From: Planctomycetota bacterium | Lineage (GTDB): Bacteria > Planctomycetota > UBA1135 > GCA-002748355 | Reading direction: 5' to 3' | DNA: 64,000 nucleotides | NCBI GenBank assembly: GCA_020638795.1 | Contig: JACKHW010000001.1 | Coordinates: 372,001 to 436,000 of the forward strand | Part shown: piece after piece, positions 15,833 through 25,426 of the stretch | Layout: each line of letters begins with the position of its first letter | Numbering within the stretch: position 1 is the first letter of the stretch | Translations under genes and position numbers: made by a program | The notes under the pieces: generated by a model | What the model was told of the DNA's origin: nothing | The model's database searches: none | Seen by the model: only the letters and a program-made list of their open reading frames with translations

Positions 15833-18286
15833 TCAGCCCTTGGTTCTCGTGATGTCGAGGTTGTAGATCGTACTCGCGATCACGATCCAAGACGCGAGAC
15901 GCGCGTGCGAAACCTCGCTCGGAAGCTGCGGTGGGCAGAGTGATCGCGCCAAGTCCGGCTGCTCGGAGTATCGCCGCTGCAGATCTTCGAGCAGCGTCAT
16001 CAGCGTCGTGCTCTCCCCTGTATCCGGCATGCACGACGTGATCGTCTCGTAGAGCCAAGCCATGCAGTCTTCGGTGCGCGATTCCGAATGCAACCCGATT
16101 GCCTTCGTCGCGATGGCGCGTGCTGCATCGAGGCTCTGGTGCTCGTTGAAGAGCAGCAAGGCCTGCATCGGCGTGTTCGTGCGTTCGCGTCGCGCGATGC
16201 AAGACTCGCGCGTCGGTGCATCGAAGAGCGTCATCTGCGGAGGTGGGAGACCGCGCTTCCAGAACGTATAGACACTGCGGCGATAGACAGCGTCGCCCGC
16301 GTCGGCTTCGTGTGTCCGCGGATACGAATCGGGGAGCGTGACAGCCTTCCAAAGGCCTGCGGGCTGCGGTGGCTTCACGCTCTTGCCGAACATCGCCCTA
16401 TTGAGCAAGCCGCTCGTCATGAGCGCGGCGTCACGAATCATCTCGGCATCGAGGCGGAAGCGAGGGCCGCGCGCGAGCAGGCGATTCTCGGGATCGCGTC
16501 GGTAGGCGTCTGGCGTGGCGACCGAGGACTGCCGGTAGGTCTGCGAGAGAACGATGCGCCTGACGAGCGCCTTGACGTCCCATCCCGAATCGACGAAGGA
16601 CACGGCCAGATGATCGAGCAACTCGGGATGACTCGGCCATTCCCCCTGCGTCCCGAGGTCTTCCGCAGTCTTGACCAGGCCGACTCCGAAGAACTGTTGC
16701 CAGACGCGATTGACGAATGCCCGCGCCGTCAGCGGATGCTGTGGTGAGACCAACCAGCGGGCGAGATCCATGCGCGTCGGGACGCCCTCGCTGGGCGGCA
16801 GCGGTGGTAGGAAGGCGGGCGTGTTGCGTGCGACTTCGGCGCCGGGCTTGTCGTACTGACCGCGAATGAGGATGTGCGCGAGTCGTGGCTCGCTTCGCTC
16901 CTTCATGATCATCGCAGCCGGGACCAGCGTGAGAATTCGATCGCGCTCTTGCTGCAGCTTCTTCAAGCGAGTCGCTGTGGCCTCGCGAAGCGCAGTGAGC
17001 TCCGCGCGCGAAGCCTCCGTGTCGCGCTCGTGTACGAGCAAGGCGAGCTTGCAGCCTTCCACGAAGCCTGCGTCGGCGATGCGCGCGAGTTCCGATCTCT
17101 GCTCGTCCGAAGGGAAGCTCAGGTAGGGCTTCTGCACGCCGCGCAGAAAGTCCGGCCCGCTGCGCCCACCGGTCTCCGGCGCGCCGTCGAGGTTGTTGAA
17201 AAAGGCGTAGAGGCCGAAGAACTCGCGCTGCTCGATCGGATCGAACTTGTGATCGTGACAAACCGCGCACTGCACAGTCAACCCGAGAAAGGCCGTGCCA
17301 AACGCAGTCACGCGATCGACCACGTTGCGCGCGAAGCTCTCCTCAGGCAGGGCCGTCCCGACGTCGATGATCAAATGCAATCGATGGAAGCCCGATGCGA
17401 TGCGCTGCTCGTCGCTTGCATCTGGATGAAGATCACCGGCGACCTGGTCGACGACGAAGCGGTCGTACGGCACGTTGTCCTGGAACGCCCGGATGACCCA
17501 GTCGCGGTACGGACTCATGTCGCGAAAGTGGTCGTGGTGGATGCCGTTGGTGTCGGCAAAGCGCACGAGGTCGAGCCAGTAGCGCGCCATGTGTTCCCCG
17601 TACTGCGGTCGCTCGAGCAGCCGGTCGACGAGGGACGCGTAGGCGTCCAGCGAGGTGTCGGTCAAGAAGGCACGGATCTCTTCGCGCGTCGGCGGCAAGC
17701 CCGTCAGATCGAAGCTCACGCGGCGGATGAGAGTCCGTCGATCCGCCGGCGCGCTGGGTGCGAGCTCGTGCTCGCGCAATTCGCGCAGCACGAAGCGGTC
17801 GATCGGGTCGGTCCACGCCGGGTAGTCTTCGCGCAGGTCCGGGAGTGCCGGCGCGCGCGGCGTCACGAAGGACCAGTGCTGTCGATAGGCGGCGCCTTCC
17901 GCGATCCAGCGTCGTAGCGTCTCGACTTCGCCGGTGTCGAGTCGCTCCTTGTGGGAGTCCGCCGGCGGCATCGCCTTCTCCGGATCGTCGGTCGTGACGC
18001 GCTCGAAGACGGCGCTCGCCGTGGGATCGCCTGGCCGAATGGCCGCCTTGCCCTTCCGGCTGCGATAGGCACCGTCCGCGCCATCGGGACGATCGAGTCG
18101 CAGCTTCGCCTTCCGCTCCTGAGCGTCGGGCCCATGACAGGGAAAGCAGCGTTCAGCGAGCAGCGGTTGCACGTCACGGTCGAAGCGGACGGGCGCAGCC
18201 GGCGCGTTGTGTTGGAATCGCGCCGCGGCTGTGAGTGATGGCGAGAGGCAGCTGAGGAGGCTGAAGAGCAGGATCACGCGAGACAC
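15833..18286 (-). CDS. PSD1 and planctomycete cytochrome C domain protein, short form
   Basis: Domains in order: signal segment (VILLFSLLSCLSPSL), PSCyt1 with CFPCH at residues 47-51, DUF1549 (DRFVLREL, FDLTGLPPTREEI, FADTNGIHHDHFRD, CAVCHDHKFDPI), a short coiled-coil-like linker rich in Arg/Glu, and DUF1553 (NRVWQQFFGVGLVKTAEDLG, LSQTYRQSS). I chose GTG 18286 because it places the hydrophobic segment at the N-terminus. ATG 18343 is the alternative and has no RBS. LLSC within the signal could be a lipobox. At about 817 residues it lacks the discoidin-like insert of the first PSD1 protein. It precedes DUF1501 in a two-gene operon and is divergent from the three-repeat secreted protein, sharing a 260-base promoter region. 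Confidence 0.87.
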   Translation of the reverse strand: MSRVILLFSLLSCLSPSLTAAARFQHNAPAAPVRFDRDVQPLLAERCFPCHGPDAQERKAKLRLDRPDGADGAYRSRKGKAAIRPGDPTASAVFERVTTDDPEKAMPPADSHKERLDTGEVETLRRWIAEGAAYRQHWSFVTPRAPALPDLREDYPAWTDPIDRFVLRELREHELAPSAPADRRTLIRRVSFDLTGLPPTREEIRAFLTDTSLDAYASLVDRLLERPQYGEHMARYWLDLVRFADTNGIHHDHFRDMSPYRDWVIRAFQDNVPYDRFVVDQVAGDLHPDASDEQRIASGFHRLHLIIDVGTALPEESFARNVVDRVTAFGTAFLGLTVQCAVCHDHKFDPIEQREFFGLYAFFNNLDGAPETGGRSGPDFLRGVQKPYLSFPSDEQRSELARIADAGFVEGCKLALLVHERDTEASRAELTALREATATRLKKLQQERDRILTLVPAAMIMKERSEPRLAHILIRGQYDKPGAEVARNTPAFLPPLPPSEGVPTRMDLARWLVSPQHPLTARAFVNRVWQQFFGVGLVKTAEDLGTQGEWPSHPELLDHLAVSFVDSGWDVKALVRRIVLSQTYRQSSVATPDAYRRDPENRLLARGPRFRLDAEMIRDAALMTSGLLNRAMFGKSVKPPQPAGLWKAVTLPDSYPRTHEADAGDAVYRRSVYTFWKRGLPPPQMTLFDAPTRESCIARRERTNTPMQALLLFNEHQSLDAARAIATKAIGLHSESRTEDCMAWLYETITSCMPDTGESTTLMTLLEDLQRRYSEQPDLARSLCPPQLPSEVSHARLASWIVIASTIYNLDITRTKG

Positions 18287-18546
18287 GAGCGCGAGCCTAG
18301 CACGACTTGGTTCCCGGCGGTGTTCGAGGATCTTCCGGACCATGCTGGGCTGCTCGAGGAAAGCGAGGATCTTGCGTGGTCCGCGGCCGTGTCCAGCGGG
18401 TCCAACGCACTGGAGCCGTAGAGATTCGTTTCCTGCCTTGTCCACTTGGGCTTCGACGCGGTCATTCCATTGCGTGCGCCACGCTCCGTGGCCTTCGCAA
18501 CGACCTCAGAAAAGCAAGCCCTGCGAAACGCAGGCAAGGACCTGGC

Positions 18547-20676
18547 ATGGAAGCCCTCCAACTCCGCAAGTCGCTCACGACCTTCGACTCCTTCCACCGC
18601 ACTTCCGGTCACCGCTCCCTCGGCGCCAGCCTCTCGGGCAGGTCTGCAGCCTTCCTCGTGTCCCTGCTCGCCTTGACGGCCTCAGGCAAGGCTCAAAAGA
18701 CGAGTTGCCCGGACAGCATCGTGACGAACGGGACCTTCGCGACCGGCCTGGTTCCGGGATCGATGCCGAGCGGCAGCGTTGCCAATTGGTCGCTCTTGAC
18801 GGCTTCACCGCAAGTCGTGACCGATACCTGCAGCGGCGCGCCCGGCGCCATCCAGATGTGGGGCAACAACGTCGTCGGCGAGTCGATCCAGCAGACCTTG
18901 TCGATGCCGATCGTCGGCGGCCAGACCTACCGCGTCTCGCTCTGCTATCGCTGGCTCGACAACAGCAACCCGGTGTTGCCCAAGTTCGTCAAGTTCCGCG
19001 TATGCGCCTCGAGCACGAGCCCTTCGGCCTATCCACCAACTGCGAGCTATGACGTCATCGGCGTAACGCCGACGACGTCCTCGACCGCTTGGATCTACTA
19101 CAGCTTCCCCGACTGGAAGGCGCCGCAGAACGCGACGCATTTGACGATCAACCCCGAGAACGGCTCGGTCGTGAACGACGGAAACTTCGTGTCGTGGGGC
19201 CAAGTCGACGACATCTGCGTGCGCCACGTTCCGTGCCCGGGCGGCATCGTCGCGAACGGGGACATGTCGAGCGGCCTCGTGCCGGGGTCGATGCCGAGCG
19301 GTAGCCTCGCCAACTGGTCGCTCTTGACGGCATCGCCGCAAGTCGTGACCGATACCTGCAGCGGTGCCCCCGGGGCCATCCAGATGTGGGGTAACAACGT
19401 CGTCGGCGAGTCCGTTCAACAACAATTGCTAACGCCCATCGTCAAGGGTCGCAAGTATCGCATCACGGTCTGCTACCGCTGGCTCGACAACAACAACCCC
19501 GTCTTGCCGAAGCAAGTCCAGTTCCGCCTCTGCGCGTCGGGAGCCGCGCCGTCGACCTACCCGCCGACTTCGTCCTATGACGTCATCGGCGTGACGCCGA
19601 TGACGACGCTCACGACCTGGACCAGCTACACCTTCGCGGATTGGACGGCACCGAACAACGCGAGCTATCTGACGCTCAACCCCGAGAACGGCCTCAGCAC
19701 GAACCATGGGGACTACGTCTCGTGGGGACAGGTCGACGACATCTGTATCCGCGAAGTGCGCTTCTGCCCGGGCACGGTCGTCGCGAACGGTGAACTGTCG
19801 ACGGGGCTCGTGCCGGGCTCGATGCCGAGTGGTAGCGTCGCCAACTGGTCGCTCTTGACGGCTTCGCCGCAAGTCGTGACGGATACCTGCAGCGGTGCGG
19901 CCGGGGCCATCCAGATGTGGGGTAACAACGTCGTCGGCGAGTCCGTTCAACAACAATTGCTGACGCCCATCGTCAAGGGTCGCAAGTATCGGATCACGGT
20001 CTGCTACCGCTGGCTCGACAACAACAACCCCGTCTTGCCGAAGCAAGTCCAGTTCCGCCTCTGCGCGTCGGGAGCCGCGCCGTCGACCTACCCGCCGACT
20101 TCGTCCTATGACGTCATCGGCGTGACACCGATGACGACGCTCACGACTTGGACCAGCTACACCTTCCCGGTTTGGACGGCGCCAAACGACGCGAACTACT
20201 TGACGATCAATCCCGAGAACGGCCTCAACACGAACCACGGTGATTACGTCTCGTGGGGACAGGTCGACGACATCTGTGTGCAAGACATCGCTCGCGCCGC
20301 GACGGCCACACCCTACGGCTGCGGCTGCCGGCTCAACCAGGTGGCCTCAGCGCCCATCCTCGGTCGTTCGATGACGCTCACTGTGTCGGGCATTCCGTCG
20401 GACAGCCCAGTCGGCTTCCAGTTCCTCGGCGACGTCCTCGCTACGGGCTTGCCGCTCGACAAGATCGGCATGCATGGCTGCTGGCTCTACGCGACCTCGA
20501 TCTTCACCCTGCCCTTCGCTGTCACGGGCTCGACGACCGAGATCGAAGTGCCGCTGCCGAATGACGCGAACCTCATGGGGCTCGTCGTCGGCATGCAGGG
20601 CTTGGCCTTGTCGCCGTCGTCGAACGCCTTCGGATTGGTCGCTTCGAACGGCGTCGAACTCCGACTCGGGCAGTGA
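18547..20676 (+). CDS. Secreted protein with three near-identical beta-rich repeats and planctomycete C-terminal domain
   Basis: The start at ATG 18547 gives 709 residues with a long signal region (SLGASLSGRSAAFLVSLLALTASGKAQ). Three repeats of 176-177 residues follow, each beginning with Cys, then GLVPGSMPSGS, NWSLLTASPQVVTDTCSG, IQMWGNNVVGES, YRWLDN, SYDVIGVTP and WGQVDDIC. Conserved Cys pairs suggest one disulfide-bonded jelly-roll, possibly carbohydrate-binding, per repeat. The last 120 residues (GCWLYATSIFTLPF, PLPNDANLMG, SNAFGLVASNG) match the C-terminal domain on the CxxCH proteins and the serine hydrolase. Adhesion or glycan binding at the cell surface is inferred from the architecture. 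It is divergent from the PSD1 gene. Confidence 0.8.
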   Translation: MEALQLRKSLTTFDSFHRTSGHRSLGASLSGRSAAFLVSLLALTASGKAQKTSCPDSIVTNGTFATGLVPGSMPSGSVANWSLLTASPQVVTDTCSGAPGAIQMWGNNVVGESIQQTLSMPIVGGQTYRVSLCYRWLDNSNPVLPKFVKFRVCASSTSPSAYPPTASYDVIGVTPTTSSTAWIYYSFPDWKAPQNATHLTINPENGSVVNDGNFVSWGQVDDICVRHVPCPGGIVANGDMSSGLVPGSMPSGSLANWSLLTASPQVVTDTCSGAPGAIQMWGNNVVGESVQQQLLTPIVKGRKYRITVCYRWLDNNNPVLPKQVQFRLCASGAAPSTYPPTSSYDVIGVTPMTTLTTWTSYTFADWTAPNNASYLTLNPENGLSTNHGDYVSWGQVDDICIREVRFCPGTVVANGELSTGLVPGSMPSGSVANWSLLTASPQVVTDTCSGAAGAIQMWGNNVVGESVQQQLLTPIVKGRKYRITVCYRWLDNNNPVLPKQVQFRLCASGAAPSTYPPTSSYDVIGVTPMTTLTTWTSYTFPVWTAPNDANYLTINPENGLNTNHGDYVSWGQVDDICVQDIARAATATPYGCGCRLNQVASAPILGRSMTLTVSGIPSDSPVGFQFLGDVLATGLPLDKIGMHGCWLYATSIFTLPFAVTGSTTEIEVPLPNDANLMGLVVGMQGLALSPSSNAFGLVASNGVELRLGQ
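18706..20292 (+). repeat. Three tandem intragenic repeats, units at 18706, 19234 and 19765
   Basis: Units are 528, 531 and about 528 bases, measured from the TGC codon that opens each. Units 2 and 3 are nearly identical at DNA level (for example AAGCAAGTCCAGTTCCGCCT is shared exactly), while unit 1 is clearly older. The pattern indicates recent duplication or gene conversion between units 2 and 3. Confidence 0.9.
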
Positions 20677-20712
20677 CGCACCGACGGCGCTCAGCGCAGC
20701 GGTGCCACCGGC

Positions 20713-21480
20713 TCAGAGGTCGAGGATCTCACCCAGACGGACCAGCACCGAGTCGATCGCCGACTCGACTTCCGGCAACGCCACCTCGGCGTAGTACCAC
20801 CCCTGCCATCGGGTCAGGCGGGCGTGCGCCATGTAATCGGCGTCCTTGCGGAGGCGGATCAGGTCCTCCGACTTGACGGGGAACAGGTCGCCAGGGCGAC
20901 CCCAGGGGCCACCGAGGCGGGACATCTTCTCCAGTCCCTGGCCAATCAGGTCGAACACGGCTTGCTTCTCCTCCTCGCTGTCGCGGAGCGCGCCCTGAAA
21001 CGAGATCAAGCGTTGGCGTAGCGTTCGATCTCGAATCAGACCCAGGTCTCCGGACGCGATCAGCGCGTCCAACGACCCCGTGACCGGATCGAACGTCCAG
21101 TTGGAAAAGGTCGGTGGGACGTAGTCGTACACGGAGTCGGGAGGCATGCTCGCGATCGCGTCGTCGGACAGGGACGCCAGCTCATGGAACCGAGCGATGA
21201 AGAGTTCCGAGTAGCCACGGATGCGCTGGATCTCGGCCTTGTTGACCGCGAAGTCTTCCCGCAGGTCTTCGAGAACGAGCCGTTCTCTCGCCCGCGCGCC
21301 GCGGTCGGCCCACCACGTGTTGATGCCCACGGCCGTCAACACGCCGAGTACCACGATGAGATATTCGGCGCCGAACCACCGGAGCTTCGGGCGCCAGTCC
21401 CACTGCCTCGGTGATGCGACTGGCCGATCTGAGGGCGCGGGCAGGGGCACCGAGACGGGTGGAGTGGGGGTGTCGCTCAT
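20713..21480 (-). CDS. DUF6090-like membrane-anchored protein
   Basis: This 255-residue protein has a proline-rich cytoplasmic start (about 33 residues), one transmembrane helix (AEYLIVVLGVLTAVGINTWW) and then a soluble helical domain beginning RARERLVLEDLREDFAVNKA. The combination of a membrane helix ending in the IN.W pattern and a following ERxxLxxLxxDF helix matches DUF6090 proteins, a family of unknown role common in Bacteroidota. It is divergent from the sulfatase with 97 bases between starts and converges on the three-repeat protein with 36 bases between stops. No catalytic motif was recognised. Confidence 0.65.
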   Translation of the reverse strand: MSDTPTPPVSVPLPAPSDRPVASPRQWDWRPKLRWFGAEYLIVVLGVLTAVGINTWWADRGARARERLVLEDLREDFAVNKAEIQRIRGYSELFIARFHELASLSDDAIASMPPDSVYDYVPPTFSNWTFDPVTGSLDALIASGDLGLIRDRTLRQRLISFQGALRDSEEEKQAVFDLIGQGLEKMSRLGGPWGRPGDLFPVKSEDLIRLRKDADYMAHARLTRWQGWYYAEVALPEVESAIDSVLVRLGEILDL

Positions 21481-21577
21481 CGGTTCAGATCGGCCTCGAG
21501 TTCGCGTGGGATTCGACCTTGGCCTCGCGATCGCAGAAGATCAATCTCCACTCGAAGTGTCCCGGGAATCGTTTCGC

Positions 21578-23083
21578 ATGCGCTCCGAACTGCAAGGCCT
21601 TCTGCTCGCCCTGGCATCGGTCGTTGTCTCTTGTTCGCTCGGGCATCGTTCCGACGTGGACGATGGACTCGCGGCGAAGCCGCCGAACATCGTCTTCATC
21701 ATGATCGATGATCTGGGCTGGAAAGACATCCATGCGCAGGGCAACGACGACTTCGTCACCCCCAACCTCGATCGTTTCGCAAAAGAGAGCACGAGGTTCA
21801 CGGACTTCTACGCGGCCGCGCCCGTCTGCTCGCCGACGCGCGCGGCGTGCATCACGGGTCTCGCGCCCGCGCGACTCGCGGTCACGAACCACATCCCGGA
21901 CCGATGGAGTTTCTACGATGCTCGCTCGGGCCGCGCTTCGAACGTGGGGGCGCCGCTTGGGCGGACGTGGGGGCCCGGCAAGTCGCGCAACGTGCTCGAC
22001 AAGAAGTACACGACGATCGCGACGCACTTGAAAGCAGCCGGATACCGCACCGGATTCATCGGAAAGTGGCATCTCGCCGGCGCCGATTGGAGGACGACGA
22101 ACACGGCGCTCTTTCCCGAGAGCTACGGCTTCGATGTCAACGTCGCCGGGAACGCGATGGGTGGGCCTGGCAGTTTCTACGGCCCGATCGACATGCCCAA
22201 CTACAAGAAGGGGAAGGCCGGTGACTATCTACCCGACATGCTCGCTCGAGAGGCCGTCGACTTCCTCGGGACCGCGCGCGACGATGCGCGTCCGTTCTTG
22301 CTCTGCTTGTGGACCTACACCGTCCACTATCCGATCCAGGCGACGCAGGAGCTCTACGCCCGCTACAGCGACGAGCGCAACGCCGACGGTTCGATCAAGG
22401 AGCCCGACATGCCGACACGGTACCGCGCGATGGTGGAAGGCATGGACCGTGCGGTCGGGCGCGTCCTCGACGCGCTCGATGCCATGAAGCTCGCCTCGAA
22501 CACGCTCGTCGTCTTCACCTCCGACAACGGGCAGATGCCCGGCGCATCGCGTGCCGACCCGTTGCGCGGGGCCAAGGGCTATCTCCATGAAGGGGGTATT
22601 CGCGTGCCGATGATGATGCGTTGGCCGGGTCGCATCCGGAGCGGTGCCGTCGAGGCAACGCCCGCGATTTCGATGGACTTCGCGCCGACCTTCCTCGAGG
22701 CCGCCGGGATCGAATACTCCGGCGAGGACTTCGATGGCGAGAGTCTGCTGCCGCTCGTCTGCGGTACCGGGACCCTGTCACGCGACGCGATCTATCTGCA
22801 CTACCCGCATTACTGCTATCACGGCAAGAACGACATGGGATCCGTGATCCGTTCGGGGCGCTACAAGTACATCCATCATTACGACAACGACGATCACGAA
22901 CTCTACGATCTCGTGGCGGATCTCGGCGAGCGCGAGAACCTCTACGCGCGGGAGCCGATGCGGTCGAACGATCTGAGGAGCAAGCTCATGGCATGGTTGC
23001 GGTCGATGGATGCCGAGTTCCCGCGGCCCTACGCCGACATTCCGGCAAGCGAACTCCCGGGCCAGAAACGTGGCACCAAGTGA
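21578..23083 (+). CDS. Sulfatase (formylglycine-dependent), probable lipoprotein
   Basis: The enzyme hydrolyses sulfate esters, most likely on sulfated polysaccharide outside the cytoplasm. I chose ATG 21578 (GGGA upstream), giving 501 residues and a signal ending VVVSC (Cys19) that could be lipidated. The metal-binding Asp pair is in FIMIDDLGWKD, the catalytic cysteine to be converted to formylglycine is in CSPTRAA (about residue 84), and GKWHLAG, FTSDNGQMPG and GAKGYLHEGGIRVP supply other active-site residues. The closest-looking relatives are arylsulfatase A/GALNS types. Maturation needs a formylglycine-generating enzyme, which is not in this window. It converges on the aminotransferase gene. 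Confidence 0.92.
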   Translation: MRSELQGLLLALASVVVSCSLGHRSDVDDGLAAKPPNIVFIMIDDLGWKDIHAQGNDDFVTPNLDRFAKESTRFTDFYAAAPVCSPTRAACITGLAPARLAVTNHIPDRWSFYDARSGRASNVGAPLGRTWGPGKSRNVLDKKYTTIATHLKAAGYRTGFIGKWHLAGADWRTTNTALFPESYGFDVNVAGNAMGGPGSFYGPIDMPNYKKGKAGDYLPDMLAREAVDFLGTARDDARPFLLCLWTYTVHYPIQATQELYARYSDERNADGSIKEPDMPTRYRAMVEGMDRAVGRVLDALDAMKLASNTLVVFTSDNGQMPGASRADPLRGAKGYLHEGGIRVPMMMRWPGRIRSGAVEATPAISMDFAPTFLEAAGIEYSGEDFDGESLLPLVCGTGTLSRDAIYLHYPHYCYHGKNDMGSVIRSGRYKYIHHYDNDDHELYDLVADLGERENLYAREPMRSNDLRSKLMAWLRSMDAEFPRPYADIPASELPGQKRGTK

Positions 23084-23177
23084 TCGCACGACGAAGCATG
23101 CTGCAGCACCGAACGCCGATCGAAATCGAGAAGCTTCCTCGCGTCGACGAGCGCTGAATTCGCGAAGTAGCGATCGA

Positions 23178-24389
23178 CTATTCGACTGTGTCGACGAGGG
23201 CGTCGACGAGGCGCGGCACCTCGCCTACGGGCGTCGAGCACAACGCAACGCGCACGGCGCCTGCCATTGGCACGACGAAGACGCCGAGTTCACGAAGTCT
23301 GCTCGCGACCGCTTGCGCCTCCTGAGAGAACACGGACACGAAGAAACCGCCCTCGTAGCGCGGATAGCGGAGTTGCGAGCCATGGCTCGCCGTCCGGAAG
23401 GCCGCCACGCGCTCCATCAGAGTCGCGACGGCCTCCGCGCGTTCGCCACGCACGCGGTCGCGTGCCGCGGGATCACCGAGGATGCCGGCAATCGCGAGGA
23501 GTCCTCGGCGGTTGCAGTTGGACCAGGTTCCTCGACACGCGAAGGACAAGGCATCGTGAGCCTTGCGAAGAAACTCGTCGTCGCGGTGCACGGCGACGAG
23601 CGCGCCGATGCGCGCTCCGTATTGCAGGAACGACTTCGAGCCGCTCCAGGCCACGAGTAGGAGGGCATCCTCGAGTTCGTTGCGGACGTCCTCGAGCCAG
23701 TCCTCGCGATCGTCGGCCGCGAAGCGCGCGTAGGCGTAGTCGATCATCAGGCTCACGGGAGCACGGCGTCCCGCTTCCGCGGTGATCGATGCCACGTCGC
23801 GCCACTCGTCTCGATCGAGCGAGTAACCGGTCGGGTTGTTGCACGGAAAGTTCAAGATCGCCAGCGCACGACCCTGCTCGGCGATGCACGCTGCAAGTCC
23901 CCGCTCGTAGGACTCCAAGTCGAAGCGGCCGTCGGCCGCGAACATGCGAAAGGTCGACAAGCGTCGGTCGGCGTGCGAGGCCATCGTCGCGTACGGCCCC
24001 CAGTGGAACTCGGGCACGACGGCAGCCTGCCCGCGCTCGAGGAACGTCGTCAGCGCGAGGTGCAACGCGCCGCTGCCGCCCGGCGTCGCAACCGCGAGAC
24101 TCGAGTCGATCCATGGCGATGCGCGAAGCAAATCCGAGCGTACGGCGCGCGTGAAGGGCTCGTCGCCCGCGATCGGTGCATAGGCGGCCGCAACCTCGGC
24201 GGGTACCTCGTTCATCGCACGCACGACCGAGGGCAACACGAAGAGCGAGCCGTCGTCCCGAAGTAGCGTGCCCAGCGTCGCATTGAGGATCGACTCGCCG
24301 GCGGCCCTCCGACGCTGTGCCTCGGCGTTGAGGGCGAAGATCGGATCGTTACCACCGCCGGCTCCGCCAGCGAGAAACTCGTGCACCAT
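23178..24389 (-). CDS. Pyridoxal-phosphate aminotransferase, class I (aspartate/tyrosine type)
   Basis: ATG 24389 gives 403 residues; GTG 24428 would add 13 non-conserved residues, and neither has a strong RBS. The PLP-binding lysine is in AWSGSKSFLQYGARIG (K252), a context typical of TyrB/AspC-like enzymes. The substrate and cofactor loop NFPCNNPTGYSLD is intact, as are TPGGSGALHLAL (phosphate cup) and MIDYAYARF (Asp and Tyr contacts with the cofactor). The C-terminal small domain includes GGFFVSVF and GAVRVALCS. It probably transfers the amino group of an aromatic or acidic amino acid to 2-oxoglutarate. The neighbours do not reveal a pathway. Confidence 0.87.
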   Translation of the reverse strand: MVHEFLAGGAGGGNDPIFALNAEAQRRRAAGESILNATLGTLLRDDGSLFVLPSVVRAMNEVPAEVAAAYAPIAGDEPFTRAVRSDLLRASPWIDSSLAVATPGGSGALHLALTTFLERGQAAVVPEFHWGPYATMASHADRRLSTFRMFAADGRFDLESYERGLAACIAEQGRALAILNFPCNNPTGYSLDRDEWRDVASITAEAGRRAPVSLMIDYAYARFAADDREDWLEDVRNELEDALLLVAWSGSKSFLQYGARIGALVAVHRDDEFLRKAHDALSFACRGTWSNCNRRGLLAIAGILGDPAARDRVRGERAEAVATLMERVAAFRTASHGSQLRYPRYEGGFFVSVFSQEAQAVASRLRELGVFVVPMAGAVRVALCSTPVGEVPRLVDALVDTVE

Positions 24390-24444
24390 GGATCGTGACG
24401 TTAGCAGCGCGTTGTAAAAGTCGGGCACGCGTCGAGTGCGTGAT

Positions 24445-24523
24445 TTCGCCGTCTCGGTGGCTACCGGAAATGCAGGCGAATCGGCGATTCGCCGAGGCTT
24501 TCGGTAGCTGCCGAGGCGGTGAA
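24445..24523. repeat. Hairpin upstream of RAYT B
   Basis: TTCGCCGTCTCGGTGGCTAC and its imperfect complement (GGTAGCTGCCGAGGCGGTGAA) enclose an inner palindrome, GCGAATCGGCGATTCGC. The size and position suit a REP-type target hairpin. It lies upstream of the aminotransferase start, so a terminator for that gene is ruled out. Confidence 0.6.
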
Positions 24524-24530
24524 GGCGCGT

Positions 24531-24590
24531 GCCCTCCGCTCGAGCTCCGAGAGGCGAGGGGCAGGTGGGAGGGACCGTCCAAAGTGATGG
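24531..24590 (+). repeat. Short RAYT-associated repeat R3
   Basis: CCCTCCGCTCGAGCTCCGAG, then GGGGCAGGTGGGAGGGACCG, matches R2 in the same orientation relative to its RAYT. It also matches the ends of R1 and R4, without their internal hairpin. Confidence 0.7.
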
Positions 24591-24736
24591 TTAGAGACCG
24601 AGAGCGTAGGTCCGGCGAAGTCTATTCGATCGTTGCATTCTCAGTGATGCGCGGTAGCGTGGTCAAAGCTACATCTGCCGATTCAAACACGCGTCGGTAG
24701 CCGTTCCGATTCGCGGCGGCGATCAAGGAGCGCTGG

Positions 24737-25426
24737 ATGAGATCTCGAACGAAGAAGCGCGGAGTACAGGGAATGCTGTTCGGGCCAGGCCGCGGCGGAA
24801 AGCGACTCGGCGCCGGTCGCAAGCCGAAGGGCGAACGCGCGGGCGTCTCCCACGCAGCTCGCGTGAAGCTCGCGAAGCGCTTTCCCGTTCACGTCACGAT
24901 GCGCATCGCCGATGGTCTGCCGTCGTTGCGGAAGCCGCACACCGAAGAGTCGTTGCGCGCGGTGTTCTGCGCGATGAAACCTCGCCGTGGCTTTCGCATC
25001 GTGCACTACTCGATCCAGACCAATCACGTGCACCTGATCGTCGAGGCGGAGAGCACGACCGCACTCTCGCGAGGCATGCAGGCGCTCGCGATCCGCATGG
25101 CGCAGACGCTCAATCGCGACTGGGCACGAAAGGGCAAGGTCTTCGGCGATCGCTATCACGCTTCGATCCTCGATAGCCCGCGGCGCGTGCGCAACGCGAT
25201 CCTCTACGTGCTCAAGAACGCCTGGAAGCACGGAAGAAACGTACGCGGCGCTCTCGACGCGTACGCGTCGGGGTGGTGTTTCCAGGGTTGGCGCGAGAAG
25301 GTCAAGGTGAACGGAGTCGACGAGTTCGAAGTGCCGGTGGAGGCCCCACGAACCTGGCTCTTGCGCATCGGTTGGAAGAAGCATGGTCGCATCGGCATCT
25401 ACGAGATACCGAGGTCGTCGCCATGA
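24737..25426 (+). CDS. REP-associated tyrosine transposase (RAYT), copy B
   Basis: A 229-residue Y1 transposase of exactly the length of copy A. ATG 24737 is preceded by AAGGAG at six bases, identical in both copies. The HUH motif is TNHVHLIVEAE (H97, H99) and the catalytic Tyr is in FGDRYHAS (Y140). Differences from copy A are concentrated at residues 59-71 and in the last 20 residues, while the catalytic core is almost unchanged, suggesting purifying selection on both copies. The downstream flank (ATGAAGACACTGCGG and on) is also shared with copy A for several tens of bases past the stop. Confidence 0.93.
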   Translation: MRSRTKKRGVQGMLFGPGRGGKRLGAGRKPKGERAGVSHAARVKLAKRFPVHVTMRIADGLPSLRKPHTEESLRAVFCAMKPRRGFRIVHYSIQTNHVHLIVEAESTTALSRGMQALAIRMAQTLNRDWARKGKVFGDRYHASILDSPRRVRNAILYVLKNAWKHGRNVRGALDAYASGWCFQGWREKVKVNGVDEFEVPVEAPRTWLLRIGWKKHGRIGIYEIPRSSP

